Below, piece after piece: positions 34,834 to 46,937 of a stretch of DNA of 64,000 nt. The translations under genes were made by a program, and so were the position numbers. This stretch comes from Candidatus Scybalocola faecigallinarum (GTDB lineage Bacteria > Bacillota > Clostridia > Lachnospirales > Lachnospiraceae), in assembly GCA_018711005.1 (NCBI GenBank), contig DVIT01000022.1, positions 108,858 to 172,857 of the forward strand, given 5' to 3'. Numbering within the stretch: the first letter of the stretch is position 1; each line of letters opens with the position of its first letter. The notes below the pieces were generated by a model. It was not told the origin of the DNA, did not search any database, and saw only the letters and a list, made by a program, of their open reading frames with translations.

Positions 34834-35835
34834 TCAGATGATTCTGTCAGAGCTGGCGGACAAATACCACTCAAACCCATGTTCCGCAATCTCATCCATA
34901 CATATATAGATCTGATTTTCAAAATCGTCTGTAAATAAAGTATCCCGGATGCCGTCCGGAGAAGAAAAATAAACAGACCTGCTTATGAAAAAATTACCTT
35001 CTTCAAAATTATATCCCCGCTCCCCTGTTCTTGGAAGCTCACCTATATAAGGAATCCCCAGAGGGAAAAACTCTGTCTCATAGGAGATCTGACCCAGCAC
35101 CGCCGGCCATAAATTCATACAGTAAAAAAGGACAAGATCCTGGGGTAAATCTATATAAGAATGCATCCACCTACTTTCTTCTGAGCCATCATCCTCCACA
35201 TTGCCTAAAGCAGCGGATAACTCCCTCATGAGATCATTCCAGGAAAAATTTCCAAACAGACTTCCCTGGATACGCACGCTGTAGACTTCCAGTGTCACGG
35301 CATCCATCATAAGGTTAAATTCACAGCCAAGCGCATCATTTTTTATGGAATACTCCCATATATAAAAATAATATGTCCCAAGGATCTGATCCTCGTATCG
35401 GTGCAATGTGTAGGTACAGTCCGTATTAGGCGAGTCAAAAAGCACGCCGTATCCTTCCTCCTGAAATTCCGGAAAATCTAAGACACCGCTTTCCGTAAGG
35501 ATCTGGATGAAAAAGAGAAATGCATTTCCCCCTAAAAAATACATATCATCCTTTGATAATATACGATCCCCTTCATAAACCTCGTCCTCCCGGATCACAG
35601 TCTCCCGGCACTGCCACTGCCCGGAACGCATGAGCAGCCGGGTCTGCAAATTAAAATCTACAGAATCTCCGGCAGACACATTATCTGCATTATATTCCTG
35701 GTCTGCCAGACGTACCGGGCCAACATCCTGCTGCCCTGCCAGGTTCAGGAAAAATCCCGGAAGAAAAAGACAGGCAGCTACCACCAGGATCATCAATGTC
35801 CCGCCCAGGATCACATATCTGTGTTTTCTTAACAT
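34834..35835 (-). CDS. Membrane-anchored protein, paralogue A
   Basis: A 333-residue protein starting MLRKHRYVILGG (ATG 35835 after GGAGGTGGAAA; the longer frame to 35868 is not needed). One N-terminal membrane span (about 7-28), then an extracytoplasmic domain with ADNVSAGDSVDFN, acidic and aromatic-rich, ending LSASSDRII. No family recognised. It shares start, anchor and the DQEYxADNVSA block with the next gene upstream, so the two arose by duplication. Last gene after a two-component system. Confidence 0.65.
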   Translation of the reverse strand: MLRKHRYVILGGTLMILVVAACLFLPGFFLNLAGQQDVGPVRLADQEYNADNVSAGDSVDFNLQTRLLMRSGQWQCRETVIREDEVYEGDRILSKDDMYFLGGNAFLFFIQILTESGVLDFPEFQEEGYGVLFDSPNTDCTYTLHRYEDQILGTYYFYIWEYSIKNDALGCEFNLMMDAVTLEVYSVRIQGSLFGNFSWNDLMRELSAALGNVEDDGSEESRWMHSYIDLPQDLVLFYCMNLWPAVLGQISYETEFFPLGIPYIGELPRTGERGYNFEEGNFFISRSVYFSSPDGIRDTLFTDDFENQIYICMDEIAEHGFEWYLSASSDRII

Positions 35836-35854
35836 TTTCCACCTCCATGAACGG

Positions 35855-36925
35855 TCACTGAAGATCATCGTCCGGTTCGCTGGTAAGATACCAGGTCAGA
35901 CCATGGCTGTCGTCTGTATTGGCATAGAGCACACAGCCTTCCTCATCTTCAAACATAAGGGTGCCGCTGCTTCCATAGGACGAGCAGATCAGATCGCTCC
36001 GGTAAAAATAATTGCCTTCAAAAAAGCTGTAGCCGGGAAACATGGCATCCTTTTGGGTAATACGTTCCAAGGTACTCGCAGAAAAACCAAATCCCGGACC
36101 GACGAGGGTATTCCCCATAGACCCATATACCATCATCAGCATATACGACGGGATCACCAGCCATGTACTTCCGGCAATTTCATCCATACTCTCAGAAAAC
36201 ATGTTAAAGATCGCCATAAACGCATCATAATTATAAACAAACAAGGCGTCGGCAGCCTGTCCCCAGGGCAGTCCGTCAAATTGGCGGCCTCCGATGTGCA
36301 TACTGTAAATGTCCAGGGTTACGGCATCAATGCTCAGGGAGCAGTCCAGTCCCAGTTCATCATCTTTGACCACACACTCCCACACATAAAATTCATAGGT
36401 CTTTAATACCGAGTCTGAATATTTGTAAAGGGTACACTCCGGCTGAGACAGCTTTTTCATGACCTGATCATAGGTATCTTTATAAAAAAGGGCTGTTACA
36501 AGCTGAAGCCATGTCTTGGCATCTTCATCCATATCCCAGAAAATCCAGGGCGATAGTCCATTTTGACGGGCATCAGAAATCGCCTCCAGCCAGAAGGTTT
36601 CTGTAAAATTTTGAAAGATGCTGTGGGCAAATGCGCGGATCTCGTCATCCAAAACCACAGCCCCGTCCAGTTTCCATGCCTGAACCGGCGTCTTTTCACA
36701 CTTCCACTGATCCGTAAACATGGCCACACGGGTCTTTGCATTAAAATCCACTGTGTCCAGAGCAGAAACATTGTCTGCATAGTATTCCTGATCCGCCCGG
36801 ATGATCTCGCCCACATGACGCCGGCTTTGAAGCTTAAGAAGCTGCCCGGGCAGGATCATGCATAACAGCACGATAACCATGGTCAGAGCCATGCCGGCAA
36901 TGAAAAAACGGTGTTTACGAAGCAT
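35855..36925 (-). CDS. Membrane-anchored protein, paralogue B
   Basis: A 356-residue protein: MLRKHRFFIAGMAL, one span (about 8-28), then an extracytoplasmic region with DQEYYADNVSALDTVDFN as in paralogue A and VTLDIYSMHIGG (A has VTLEVYSVRIQG). It overlaps the kinase stop by 11 bases and lies 19 bases before paralogue A, so kinase and both proteins are likely cotranscribed. Possibly accessory sensors for the kinase (inference). Confidence 0.65.
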   Translation of the reverse strand: MLRKHRFFIAGMALTMVIVLLCMILPGQLLKLQSRRHVGEIIRADQEYYADNVSALDTVDFNAKTRVAMFTDQWKCEKTPVQAWKLDGAVVLDDEIRAFAHSIFQNFTETFWLEAISDARQNGLSPWIFWDMDEDAKTWLQLVTALFYKDTYDQVMKKLSQPECTLYKYSDSVLKTYEFYVWECVVKDDELGLDCSLSIDAVTLDIYSMHIGGRQFDGLPWGQAADALFVYNYDAFMAIFNMFSESMDEIAGSTWLVIPSYMLMMVYGSMGNTLVGPGFGFSASTLERITQKDAMFPGYSFFEGNYFYRSDLICSSYGSSGTLMFEDEEGCVLYANTDDSHGLTWYLTSEPDDDLQ

Positions 36926-38321
36926 CCGACGGCACCTCCCGGAAAAATACCTGCATACAGGTGCCTACATCCACTTCGCTTTGGATCTTTAGCTTTCCGC
37001 CGTGAAGCTCAATGATCTTTGATGCCAGGGTAAGGCCCAGACCTGCGCCCCCGGACTTTCTGGATCTGGACTTATCCACCATGTAAAAGGCCTCAGTGAT
37101 CTTTTTAAGCTCGTCTTTGGGGATACCGCAGCCGTGATCTTCCACTTCAATAAGCACTACAGAAGACTTGTGACGGGCCCGCAGCACCACAACCCCTTTG
37201 CCGCCGGAGGCCTTGGAAGCATTATCCAGCATATTAATAAATACAGTCCTCAGCAGATCCTTATCCCCCATGATCCATGCGTCACAGTCCCGGACCCGCA
37301 GCACAACATTGCGCTCTGCCATGATGGGAGCCGCACTGCTGCCCACCGCTTCCAAAAGATCGGGAACATAAATCCGCCGTTTTTCAATGCCTGTCTTTCC
37401 AAGAAGGATCAGGTCAAAAAGCTTCATGGACATGGTTTCCAGACGTTTTCCCTCACTGAAAATATAATCGGCCGCGATCTGTATATTTTCCTCGCTCATG
37501 TGCTTGCTTCGCAGCATGTCCGAGTAACCGATCACTGCTGTCAGGGGGGTTTTTAATTCATGGGTAAAGTTGGCCACAAAGTCCTCCCTGCGCCGGTTTT
37601 CTTCCTGAAGGGCCTCCACATGATGCTCTACGGCTCCGGCCATTTTATTATAATAACGGCTCAGTTCGCCGATCTCGTCTCTGGAACGGATCCTGCACCG
37701 GACCGAATAATCGCCCCGGGCCATTTCTCCTGTAACCTTTGTTAATGTTTTTATGGAACGGGTCAGATACAGAGAAATAAAATACATGACAACACTGCAC
37801 ACCAGAACGGCAACGATCATAATAATACGGTAATAATCGATTTGCCGGTTCATGCTGTCGTAAACTTCTGTCATGTCTTTTACGTTTATAATATAAATAT
37901 CTGCATTTTCAATGCCAAGAATGCTGGCGCAAAGAAGCTGGTACTGACCGTTATTTTCCTGGATCGTATACATCTTCTGGGCGGCCTCCAGCTCCTGGAC
38001 AAGGGCATAAAAAGGAGAGCCTTCTTCAAGCTCCTCCTCCCGGTATAAATATACCTCCGTCTGAGTACCTTCCAGCTTCCGCTCAATGCCCTCCCGCAGC
38101 AAATTTACATCGGAAAGAGACTCATAGTCCCCCTGAAGGATCCGGTTGGCCACATCTCCTTCGATCGTCGTGCGCAGAAGCTGGTTTTCTTCTAATGCAC
38201 TGGTACATACACGGTCCATATTCATTTGATAGTTGTAGCGGATCAGCAGATAGCCGCTGACCGCAAAGGCAATAGCAACAAAAATGATATTGCAGATCAG
38301 TACCTTTTGACGAAATTTCAT
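36915..38321 (-). CDS. Sensor histidine kinase
   Basis: A 468-residue kinase: span 1 about 8-27, extracytoplasmic sensor 28-162, span 2 about 163-187, HAMP 187-240, H-box FTHELKTPLTAVIGYSDML with His254, and ATP-binding boxes (NMLDNASKASGG; DHGCGIPKDELKKI; GGAGLGLTLASKIIELHGG). GGGAGGGCTTC precedes the start. Eleven bases after the response regulator gene and overlapping paralogue B: one operon that pairs signalling with two anchored proteins. Confidence 0.92.
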   Translation of the reverse strand: MKFRQKVLICNIIFVAIAFAVSGYLLIRYNYQMNMDRVCTSALEENQLLRTTIEGDVANRILQGDYESLSDVNLLREGIERKLEGTQTEVYLYREEELEEGSPFYALVQELEAAQKMYTIQENNGQYQLLCASILGIENADIYIINVKDMTEVYDSMNRQIDYYRIIMIVAVLVCSVVMYFISLYLTRSIKTLTKVTGEMARGDYSVRCRIRSRDEIGELSRYYNKMAGAVEHHVEALQEENRRREDFVANFTHELKTPLTAVIGYSDMLRSKHMSEENIQIAADYIFSEGKRLETMSMKLFDLILLGKTGIEKRRIYVPDLLEAVGSSAAPIMAERNVVLRVRDCDAWIMGDKDLLRTVFINMLDNASKASGGKGVVVLRARHKSSVVLIEVEDHGCGIPKDELKKITEAFYMVDKSRSRKSGGAGLGLTLASKIIELHGGKLKIQSEVDVGTCMQVFFREVPSDAS

Positions 38322-38332
38322 GAAGCCCTCCC

Positions 38333-38983
38333 TTATTCAAGGCGGTATCCGATCCGGTGGATGGTCCGCAGGCATTTGTCCCAGCCCAGCTTTTTACGGA
38401 TACGCAAAATATGCAGATCCAGGGTACGGGTGTCACAGTCATACTCACTGCCCCACACCAGCTCAAAAAGCCGCTCTCTGGACAATGTAATATTGCGGTT
38501 GCGCACAAACAGGGTGGCCAGGTCAAACTCCTTTGGGGTAAGGTTAATCTCCCGGCCGTCCTTTTTTACGATCATCCCGGAAGTATCAATGGTAAGGTCG
38601 CCATAGGTTAAAATGCGCTGGGTTTTATTGTACCGGCGCAGCACGACCTCTACCCGTGCAAGCAGCTCCAGGATCTCAAACGGCTTGACAATATAGTCCT
38701 CTGCCCCAAGGTGGAGCCCCCGCACCCGGTCATTTAAGGCGGCTTTGGCCGTAATAAAGATGACCGGGATGTTCATAGGTTTTATGTATTCAAACAGCTC
38801 ATATCCGTTTAATCCCGGAAGCATAATATCCAGCAAAATAAGGTCATAAGCATTTTTTTCAATAAGATCAGCAGCGGTCAGCCCGTCATAGGCGCATGTA
38901 CACATATAACCGGCGTCGTTTAAGTTCATTTCAATCAGTTTAGAAATGGGAAGTTCATCTTCCACAATCAGAATCTTTATCAT
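38333..38983 (-). CDS. OmpR-family response regulator
   Basis: A 216-residue regulator: receiver with Asp9/Glu8 pocket (ILIVEDE) and phospho-acceptor Asp52 (LILLDIMLPG), then winged helix (NLTPKEFDLATLFVRNRNIT; LDLHILRIRKKLG). The frame extends to 39091, but ATG 38983 lies six bases after GGAGGG and starts at the canonical MIKILIVEDE. First gene of the operon with kinase 36915-38321. Confidence 0.93.
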   Translation of the reverse strand: MIKILIVEDELPISKLIEMNLNDAGYMCTCAYDGLTAADLIEKNAYDLILLDIMLPGLNGYELFEYIKPMNIPVIFITAKAALNDRVRGLHLGAEDYIVKPFEILELLARVEVVLRRYNKTQRILTYGDLTIDTSGMIVKKDGREINLTPKEFDLATLFVRNRNITLSRERLFELVWGSEYDCDTRTLDLHILRIRKKLGWDKCLRTIHRIGYRLE

Positions 38984-39056
38984 TTTCATCCCTCCAGAAA
39001 CCATTTTAAGAAACAAATGTATCCTAAATGTTTCTATTTTGAAGGAAAGCTGCATC

Positions 39057-40316
39057 CTACCCCTGCAAATCGTCCCCAAGGACGCTTTCAATGTCTTTTC
39101 GGGATGCAGTCACCGAGCCCTGGACCATCTGCGGGCTCCCGCCGCCTCTGGCGCCAAGTTTTTCTTTAAGGGCTGCCGCCAGCAAACGGGCGTCGCCGGA
39201 CTTTGTCCCGATAATATACTTATAGCCCTGGGAATCGCTGCCGCCAAAAACACCTGCATAGCCGCTAACTTTTTCCAGAGCCAGGTTCACTGCCCGGCGC
39301 ATGGCCGGCGCTTCCAGGTTTTCTTTAAAAAACCATGCATTTTCCTGCCCCTGGGCAATAGCGTCAATATCCTTTTCAATAAGCTGTCCGGTCAGCTCCA
39401 CAGCCTTTTGCCGCAGCTGGCCATTTTCCTCAAGCTTGCGTTCCACAGCCTTTGCCACCTGGCCAAAGGGCGCGGATAACAGCCTTGAAATGCATCTCAG
39501 CTCATCCTGGATCCGGCAGTAATCCTTAAGGGCGCGGAAGCCGCACAAAATACTGATACGGGTGCCGCCCTTGTATTTTTGAAAATCCGTCACCTTTAAC
39601 AGGCCAATCTCCCCGGTACGGGCCACATGGGGCGCACAGCAGGCGCATACGTCCCAGCCCTCTACTGTGATCAGGCGTACCTGCCCGTCAATCTGGATCT
39701 TGCTTCGGTATTCTATGTTTTCTAATTCCTCTTTATCCGGGTAGGACACATAAATGGGGACATTTTCCACGATCGCCTGATTCACCTGGCTTTCAATCTG
39801 CTGTATATCCCCGGCATCAAGAACGCCGTTAAAGTCCATGGTCACCGCCTGGCTTCCAAGATGAAAGCCTACGTTGTTATAGCCAAAATGACGATGGACC
39901 AGCCCGGAAAATATATGCTCTCCGGAGTGCTGCTGCATATTGGAAAAGCGCTGTTCCCAGTCCAAACACCCATGAACGCGCTCCCCTTTTTCCCCGTGAA
40001 AATCTGTGCAGTGCCATAAACGCCCGTCTACGATCTGTACGTCATAGACACGGCCCTCTCCAAGCCATCCCGTGTCTGCGCTTTGTCCGCCGCCCTCCGG
40101 GAAAAATGCCGTCCGGTCCAGCTCCACAGCCCAGGCGCCGGCCTTCCCGCCGGCCTGGTCTGGGGCGCCGGCCTTCCCGCCGGCCTGGCCTGGGGCGCCG
40201 GCCTTTGGCAGCGCCATTTCGCTGCCAAAGATCTGCCGTGCAGGGACGCAGTCCGCCACAACGGCGTCAAATTCCTTCACATAGCTGTCATTTTCATAAA
40301 GCTTTTGTGTGATCAT
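39057..40316 (-). CDS. Alanyl-tRNA editing protein AlaX-L with DHHA1 domain
   Basis: A 419-residue protein of the AlaRS editing-domain family, which deacylates Ser- or Gly-tRNA(Ala). AFFPEGGGQSADTG starts the domain; HSGEHIFSG supplies the HxxxH zinc ligands and CACCAPHVARTGE the CxxxH pair; a coiled region and a C-terminal DHHA1-like domain (KYIIGTKSGDARLLAAALKE; GGGSPQMVQG) follow. An unusual Gly/Ala/Lys-rich insert made of 10-residue repeats interrupts the N-terminal part (about residues 35-60). Coupled to the aldo/keto reductase by ATGA (40313-40316). Confidence 0.88.
   Translation of the reverse strand: MITQKLYENDSYVKEFDAVVADCVPARQIFGSEMALPKAGAPGQAGGKAGAPDQAGGKAGAWAVELDRTAFFPEGGGQSADTGWLGEGRVYDVQIVDGRLWHCTDFHGEKGERVHGCLDWEQRFSNMQQHSGEHIFSGLVHRHFGYNNVGFHLGSQAVTMDFNGVLDAGDIQQIESQVNQAIVENVPIYVSYPDKEELENIEYRSKIQIDGQVRLITVEGWDVCACCAPHVARTGEIGLLKVTDFQKYKGGTRISILCGFRALKDYCRIQDELRCISRLLSAPFGQVAKAVERKLEENGQLRQKAVELTGQLIEKDIDAIAQGQENAWFFKENLEAPAMRRAVNLALEKVSGYAGVFGGSDSQGYKYIIGTKSGDARLLAAALKEKLGARGGGSPQMVQGSVTASRKDIESVLGDDLQG
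40141..40200. repeat. Two tandem 30-bp repeats inside the AlaX gene
   Basis: Two 30-base units (40141-40170, 40171-40200) differ at one base, with partial copies on both sides. They are in frame and GC-rich, and encode GAPGQAGGKA and GAPDQAGGKA on the minus strand. Confidence 0.85.
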
Positions 40317-41446
40317 TTATTTTTCAACCGCATATAGCACTTGCGGATTTCCTCCATCAGTGTGGGGATCTTTATGGACTGAGGACAATGCTTCATACAG
40401 TTACCGCAGGATACGCAAAATTCTGCGTTGCTGTCCTCCATTTTTTCATAGGCCTGGATAAAGCCGTTGGCATTTTTCCCAAGAAGATAGTTGTTGTAAA
40501 CCTTAAACATTTCCGGAATATCCACGCCTGCCGGGCAGTCCATACAATAACGGCAGCCTGTACATGGGATCAGTGTATTTTCCAGGAAGATCTTTTTGGC
40601 TTTATCTAAAACAGCGGCTTCTTCCTCGGATAATGGCTTAAAATCGCCCATGGTCTTTACATTATCAACCACCTGCTCCATGGTGGTCATACCGCTTAAA
40701 ACAGTCATAACTCCCGGCAGGGACGCAGCAAAACGGATCGCCCAGGAAGCAATGCTTGCCGACGGATCGGCCGCCTTTAATACGGCTGCGGATTCTTCAG
40801 ACAGTGCAGCCAGCGTACCGCCTCGCACAGGCTCCATGATCACGCATGGGATTCCTCTGGACTGGCAGATCTCATACTGCCGTTTTGCGTCCTGGCGCTC
40901 CCAATCCAGATAGTTTAACTGGATCTGCACAAAATCCCATGGATATTTGTCAATAATATATTCCAAAGCTTCCGGCGTATCGTGGAATGAAAAACCAAGA
41001 TGACGGATCTGTCCGTCAGCCTTGCGCTGAGCCAGCATATCATAAATGTCCAGCTTTTCATAATTTTTAAAAGCTTCTTTGTTCAGGGCATGACAGAGAT
41101 AAAAGTCAAAATAATCCACCTGGCACCGCTCAAGCTGCTGCTCAAAGATCCGGTCCACATCTTCTCTTTTTTCTACAAGCCATCCGGGAAGCTTATCGGC
41201 CAGATAAAAGCTGTCTCTGGGATATTTTTTCAGGGCATATCCCACAAAAGCCTCGGACATTTGGGCATGATATGGATATGCTGTATCAAAATAATTTACC
41301 CCGTGGGCATAGGCATAATCGATCATTTTTTCAGCTTTTTCATAATCAATATCTTCTTTGTCCGCATAAAGCTTAGGCAGACGCATTGCTCCAAATCCCA
41401 GGATCGATGGAGCGGCATTAATTTTGTCAAATTTTCGTGATAACAT
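40313..41446 (-). CDS. Aldo/keto reductase with C-terminal 4Fe-4S domain
   Basis: A 377-residue protein. An AKR barrel (ILGFGAMRLPKLYAD; YFDTAYPYH with the catalytic Tyr; DKLPGWLV with Lys) is followed by a ferredoxin-like tail with CTGCRYCMDCPAGVDIP and CVSCGNCMKHCPQSIKIP, eight Cys for two clusters. This fusion is common in anaerobes; substrate unknown. GGAGGAATACGCTG precedes the start. Coupled by ATGA overlap to the AlaX gene. Confidence 0.92.
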   Translation of the reverse strand: MLSRKFDKINAAPSILGFGAMRLPKLYADKEDIDYEKAEKMIDYAYAHGVNYFDTAYPYHAQMSEAFVGYALKKYPRDSFYLADKLPGWLVEKREDVDRIFEQQLERCQVDYFDFYLCHALNKEAFKNYEKLDIYDMLAQRKADGQIRHLGFSFHDTPEALEYIIDKYPWDFVQIQLNYLDWERQDAKRQYEICQSRGIPCVIMEPVRGGTLAALSEESAAVLKAADPSASIASWAIRFAASLPGVMTVLSGMTTMEQVVDNVKTMGDFKPLSEEEAAVLDKAKKIFLENTLIPCTGCRYCMDCPAGVDIPEMFKVYNNYLLGKNANGFIQAYEKMEDSNAEFCVSCGNCMKHCPQSIKIPTLMEEIRKCYMRLKNK

Positions 41447-41643
41447 CAGCGTATTCCTCCAATAACATTTTTGTTCTTTATTATTTTATCTCTATCCGGT
41501 CAGCCGCGCAAGTCCAGAACAAAATCTATGTATAAATTTCTTTCCCCGAACCATAATAAAACTGTAACAGCAGTTACGACGATAAAAGCAGCGCCTTTGG
41601 AGAGATTTTTTCCGGAGGCATAAAATGACAGGAGGTTATTATA

Positions 41644-41826
41644 ATGCAGGAAATATCCGTACTGGATCTCCAGAATCTGCGCCATCTTATTGGCGGATAC
41701 GAAACGACTCATTGCAAAATGGAAAACTATGCCCAGGCCGCTACAGACCCACAGATCAAGCAGTTTTTCCAAAAATCTGCCCAGGCCGCAGCACAGACCA
41801 AACAGCAGCTGCTCCAGTTTTTATAA
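41644..41826 (+). CDS. CotF-like spore coat protein, short
   Basis: A 60-residue helical protein (LRHLIGGYETTHCKMENYAQ; QIKQFFQKSAQAAAQTKQQL), like half of the ferritin-like CotF family. CAGGAGG precedes the ATG. It lies 114 bases before a second short CotF-like gene; together they match two helices pairs of the family. A role in the spore coat is inferred; the window has no other coat assembly gene. Confidence 0.6.
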   Translation: MQEISVLDLQNLRHLIGGYETTHCKMENYAQAATDPQIKQFFQKSAQAAAQTKQQLLQFL

Positions 41827-41842
41827 TCCCCGGGGATGACGG

Positions 41843-41923
41843 GCGCCGCACTGCGGTGCCGCAGGAATAATAAAATCCCGCAGGGGGATACCTGGAGGCC
41901 GCACCTCGGTGCGGCAAGAATAA
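41843..41923 (+). repeat. Two degenerate 28-bp hairpin repeats between coat genes
   Basis: Copies at 41843-41870 and 41896-41923 share CCGCAC, CGGTGC and GCARGAATAA. Copy 2 forms a perfect stem GCCGCAC (41898-41904)/GTGCGGC (41909-41915) with a CTCG loop; copy 1 forms a weaker GCAC/GTGC stem. Confidence 0.5.
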
Positions 41924-41940
41924 GGAAAGGAAGATTTGTT

Positions 41941-42201
41941 ATGGACGAAAAAACAATGGTCGCCGATGCCCTTACCGGCATTAACGGCGAGTTAAAATTA
42001 TTTGGCGATATGATCGCTCAGACAGAAAATCCTCAGTTAAAACAGACATTAAAGCAGATCCGGAATCAGTGTGAAATGTCTCAGGAGGAACTTTACCAGA
42101 TCGCACGCCAGCATCAGTATTATGTGCCGGCCCAGAAAGCCAGCGCACAGGAAATCCAGCATGTAAAAAGCATTTTATGCCCATCACAATCCATGATGTA
42201 G
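41941..42201 (+). CDS. CotF-like spore coat protein
   Basis: An 86-residue protein (MDEKTMVADALTGINGELKL; PQLKQTLKQIRNQCEMSQEE; YYVPAQKASAQEIQHVKSIL) matching the CotF/ferritin-like coat family. The longer frame from 41836 crosses the hairpin repeat and is not needed; AAGGAAAGGAAG precedes ATG 41941. Cotranscribed with the shorter protein at 41644 by spacing, ended by the terminator at 42209. Confidence 0.75.
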   Translation: MDEKTMVADALTGINGELKLFGDMIAQTENPQLKQTLKQIRNQCEMSQEELYQIARQHQYYVPAQKASAQEIQHVKSILCPSQSMM

Positions 42202-42208
42202 CATTTTA

Positions 42209-42233
42209 AAAGGAGAGGCCCGGCCTCTCCTTT
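42209..42233 (+). terminator. Terminator after coat genes
   Basis: AAAGGAGAGGCC (42209-42220) and GGCCTCTCCTTT (42222-42233) form a perfect stem; ATGCTAT follows, so the T-run is short. Confidence 0.65.
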
Positions 42234-42372
42234 ATGCTATATGTGGAACAGCCTTACGGCGCCTGTTTACATCCGCAAAACTGTATTCAACTCTCAACGC
42301 TTATTTTTAAACATATGTAGATCATCTACATATCACAGAAAATTTTCATTTCTATTTACTCCCCGCCCATGC

Positions 42373-42378
42373 TATAAT
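42373..42378 (+). promoter_or_regulatory. TATAAT -10 element of lacZ promoter
   Basis: A perfect -10 hexamer; the best upstream -35 candidates (TTTCTA or TTTACT) are weak, so an activator may be needed. A long inverted repeat begins 13 bases downstream. Confidence 0.45.
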
Positions 42379-42390
42379 TTGTATGAGACA

Positions 42391-45592
<3,202 letters not shown>

Positions 45593-45599
45593 ATTTAAT

Positions 45600-45633
45600 A
45601 TGGGACAGGGGAACTTCTTTCCCCCTATCCCAT
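45600..45633. terminator. Hairpin after lacZ
   Basis: ATGGGACAGGGG (45600-45611) pairs with CCCCTATCCCAT (45622-45633) with one mismatch, between the convergent lacZ and cysteine synthase genes. No T-run. Confidence 0.5.
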
Positions 45634-45734
45634 CCACGCGATACTGTGGGCCGCTCCCGACTAAGCCGCTCACTGTCCGTTGCCCGGCAACTGCCCGCCC
45701 ATGCAAGCATGGCGGCCGTTTGCCGGGCGTATCG

Positions 45735-46658
45735 CTAAAAAAGTGGTGTTGAAAAGTAGCGCTCGGCCGTGTCCGGCAGTATCGTTACTACGGTTTTCCC
45801 CGGCCCTAACAGCTTTCCAAGGCGGAGGGCGGCCGCCACATTGGTGCCGCTGGAAATGCCGCACATAATCCCCTCCATAGAGGCCAGATGTTTTGCCGTT
45901 TCTATAGCCTCCTCATCGGTAATAATACATATGTGATCATAAATCTTTTGATCCAAAATCGACGGGATCACCCCGTCCCCAATGCCCATCTGCAAATGAG
46001 TCCCAATAGAACCGCCGGATAATATTGCTGCATGTTCCGGCTCCACAGCCCATATGAGCATCCCGGGATTTTGGGCCTTAAGCACCTGGCCAATGCCTGT
46101 AATCGTCCCTCCGGTACCGATACCGGAGCAAAACCCATGGATAGGAGCATTGACCTGTTCCAAAAGCTCCTTTCCGGTCTGATCTTTGTGAACCTGGGGA
46201 TTGGCCGGATTCTCAAACTGTTGGGGCACATATACTCTTGGATCGTCCCCGGACATGTCCAAAGCCGTTTGCAGACATTGTTCAATGCATTTTCCAATAT
46301 TTCCTTCATCATGGATTAAGATCAGCTCTGCCCCATAATGGGCGATCAGCTTGCGCCGCTCCTCGCTGACAGAATCCGGCATAATGATCCGGGTCTTATA
46401 GCCCTTCACCGCGCCCACCAGTGCCAGGCCAATGCCCTGATTCCCGCTGGTAGGCTCCACAATAATCGTATCTTCTTTAATAAGTCCCTGTTTTTCCGCT
46501 TCCCTGAGCATATTCCAGGCCGTGCGGGTCTTTATGGAACCGCCCACATTTAATCCTTCAAACTTCACAAGCACTTGGGCACAGTCATCCGGCACCATAC
46601 GATTTAAACGGATCACAGGCGTATGGCCCATGGCATCCAATATATTCTCAAAAACCAT
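45735..46658 (-). CDS. cysK: Cysteine synthase
   Basis: A 307-residue PLP enzyme that makes L-cysteine from O-acetylserine and sulfide. PLP Lys43 lies in GGSIKTRTAWNM, the substrate loop is TSGNQGIGLA (70-79; many relatives have SGNTG), and the phosphate cup is GIGTGGTITGIG. C-terminal SSGTNVAAALRLGKLLGPGK is typical. No CBS domains. SIKTR instead of the common SVKDR is a mild divergence, so a related beta-substitution activity is possible. Single gene, convergent with lacZ. Confidence 0.88.
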   Translation of the reverse strand: MVFENILDAMGHTPVIRLNRMVPDDCAQVLVKFEGLNVGGSIKTRTAWNMLREAEKQGLIKEDTIIVEPTSGNQGIGLALVGAVKGYKTRIIMPDSVSEERRKLIAHYGAELILIHDEGNIGKCIEQCLQTALDMSGDDPRVYVPQQFENPANPQVHKDQTGKELLEQVNAPIHGFCSGIGTGGTITGIGQVLKAQNPGMLIWAVEPEHAAILSGGSIGTHLQMGIGDGVIPSILDQKIYDHICIITDEEAIETAKHLASMEGIMCGISSGTNVAAALRLGKLLGPGKTVVTILPDTAERYFSTPLF

Positions 46659-46784
46659 TTCCTGTCCTCTCCCTGATTTAGAGGTCCTGTATCATTATAT
46701 TATGCAGCTGCTTCATAGCCCGTACCTGGTTCATCCAGCTGTTACAGCATGTACCGGTTTCATATAAAAGAAATAAAATGGTAC

Positions 46785-46813
46785 TTGAATTTTTCCCAAA
46801 AAACGTTTATAAT
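46785..46813 (+). promoter_or_regulatory. Promoter of tRNA-Thr
   Basis: TTGAAT (46785-46790), 17 bases, TATAAT (46808-46813), 12 bases before the tRNA. Confidence 0.75.
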
Positions 46814-46825
46814 AATGTGCAGTCA

Positions 46826-46898
46826 GCTAATGTAGCTCAGTCGGTAGAGCAGCTGATTCGTAATCAGCAGGTCACGTGTTCGAGTCACGCCATTAGCT
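46826..46898 (+). tRNA. tRNA-Thr (anticodon CGU)
   Basis: Cloverleaf: acceptor GCTAATG/CATTAGC, D-arm GCTC/GAGC, anticodon stem GCTGA/TCAGC with loop TTCGTAA (anticodon CGT, codon ACG), T-loop TTCGAGT. One A-C mismatch closes the T-stem. CCA is not encoded (TCA follows). Confidence 0.93.
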
Positions 46899-46903
46899 CA
46901 CTT

Positions 46904-46935
46904 AAAAGAGTCCTGAAAATCAGGACTCTTTTTCT
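46904..46935 (+). terminator. Terminator after tRNA-Thr
   Basis: AAAGAGTCCTGA pairs with TCAGGACTCTTT, followed by TTTCTTTTT. It also lies just beyond the stop of the minus-strand zinc-ribbon gene and may serve both. Confidence 0.9.
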
Positions 46936-46937
46936 TT

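Noticed and set aside
40141..40200. CRISPR array
   Set aside because: The two 30-bp units are directly abutting with no spacers and lie in frame inside a gene. No other spaced repeat array was seen in the window.
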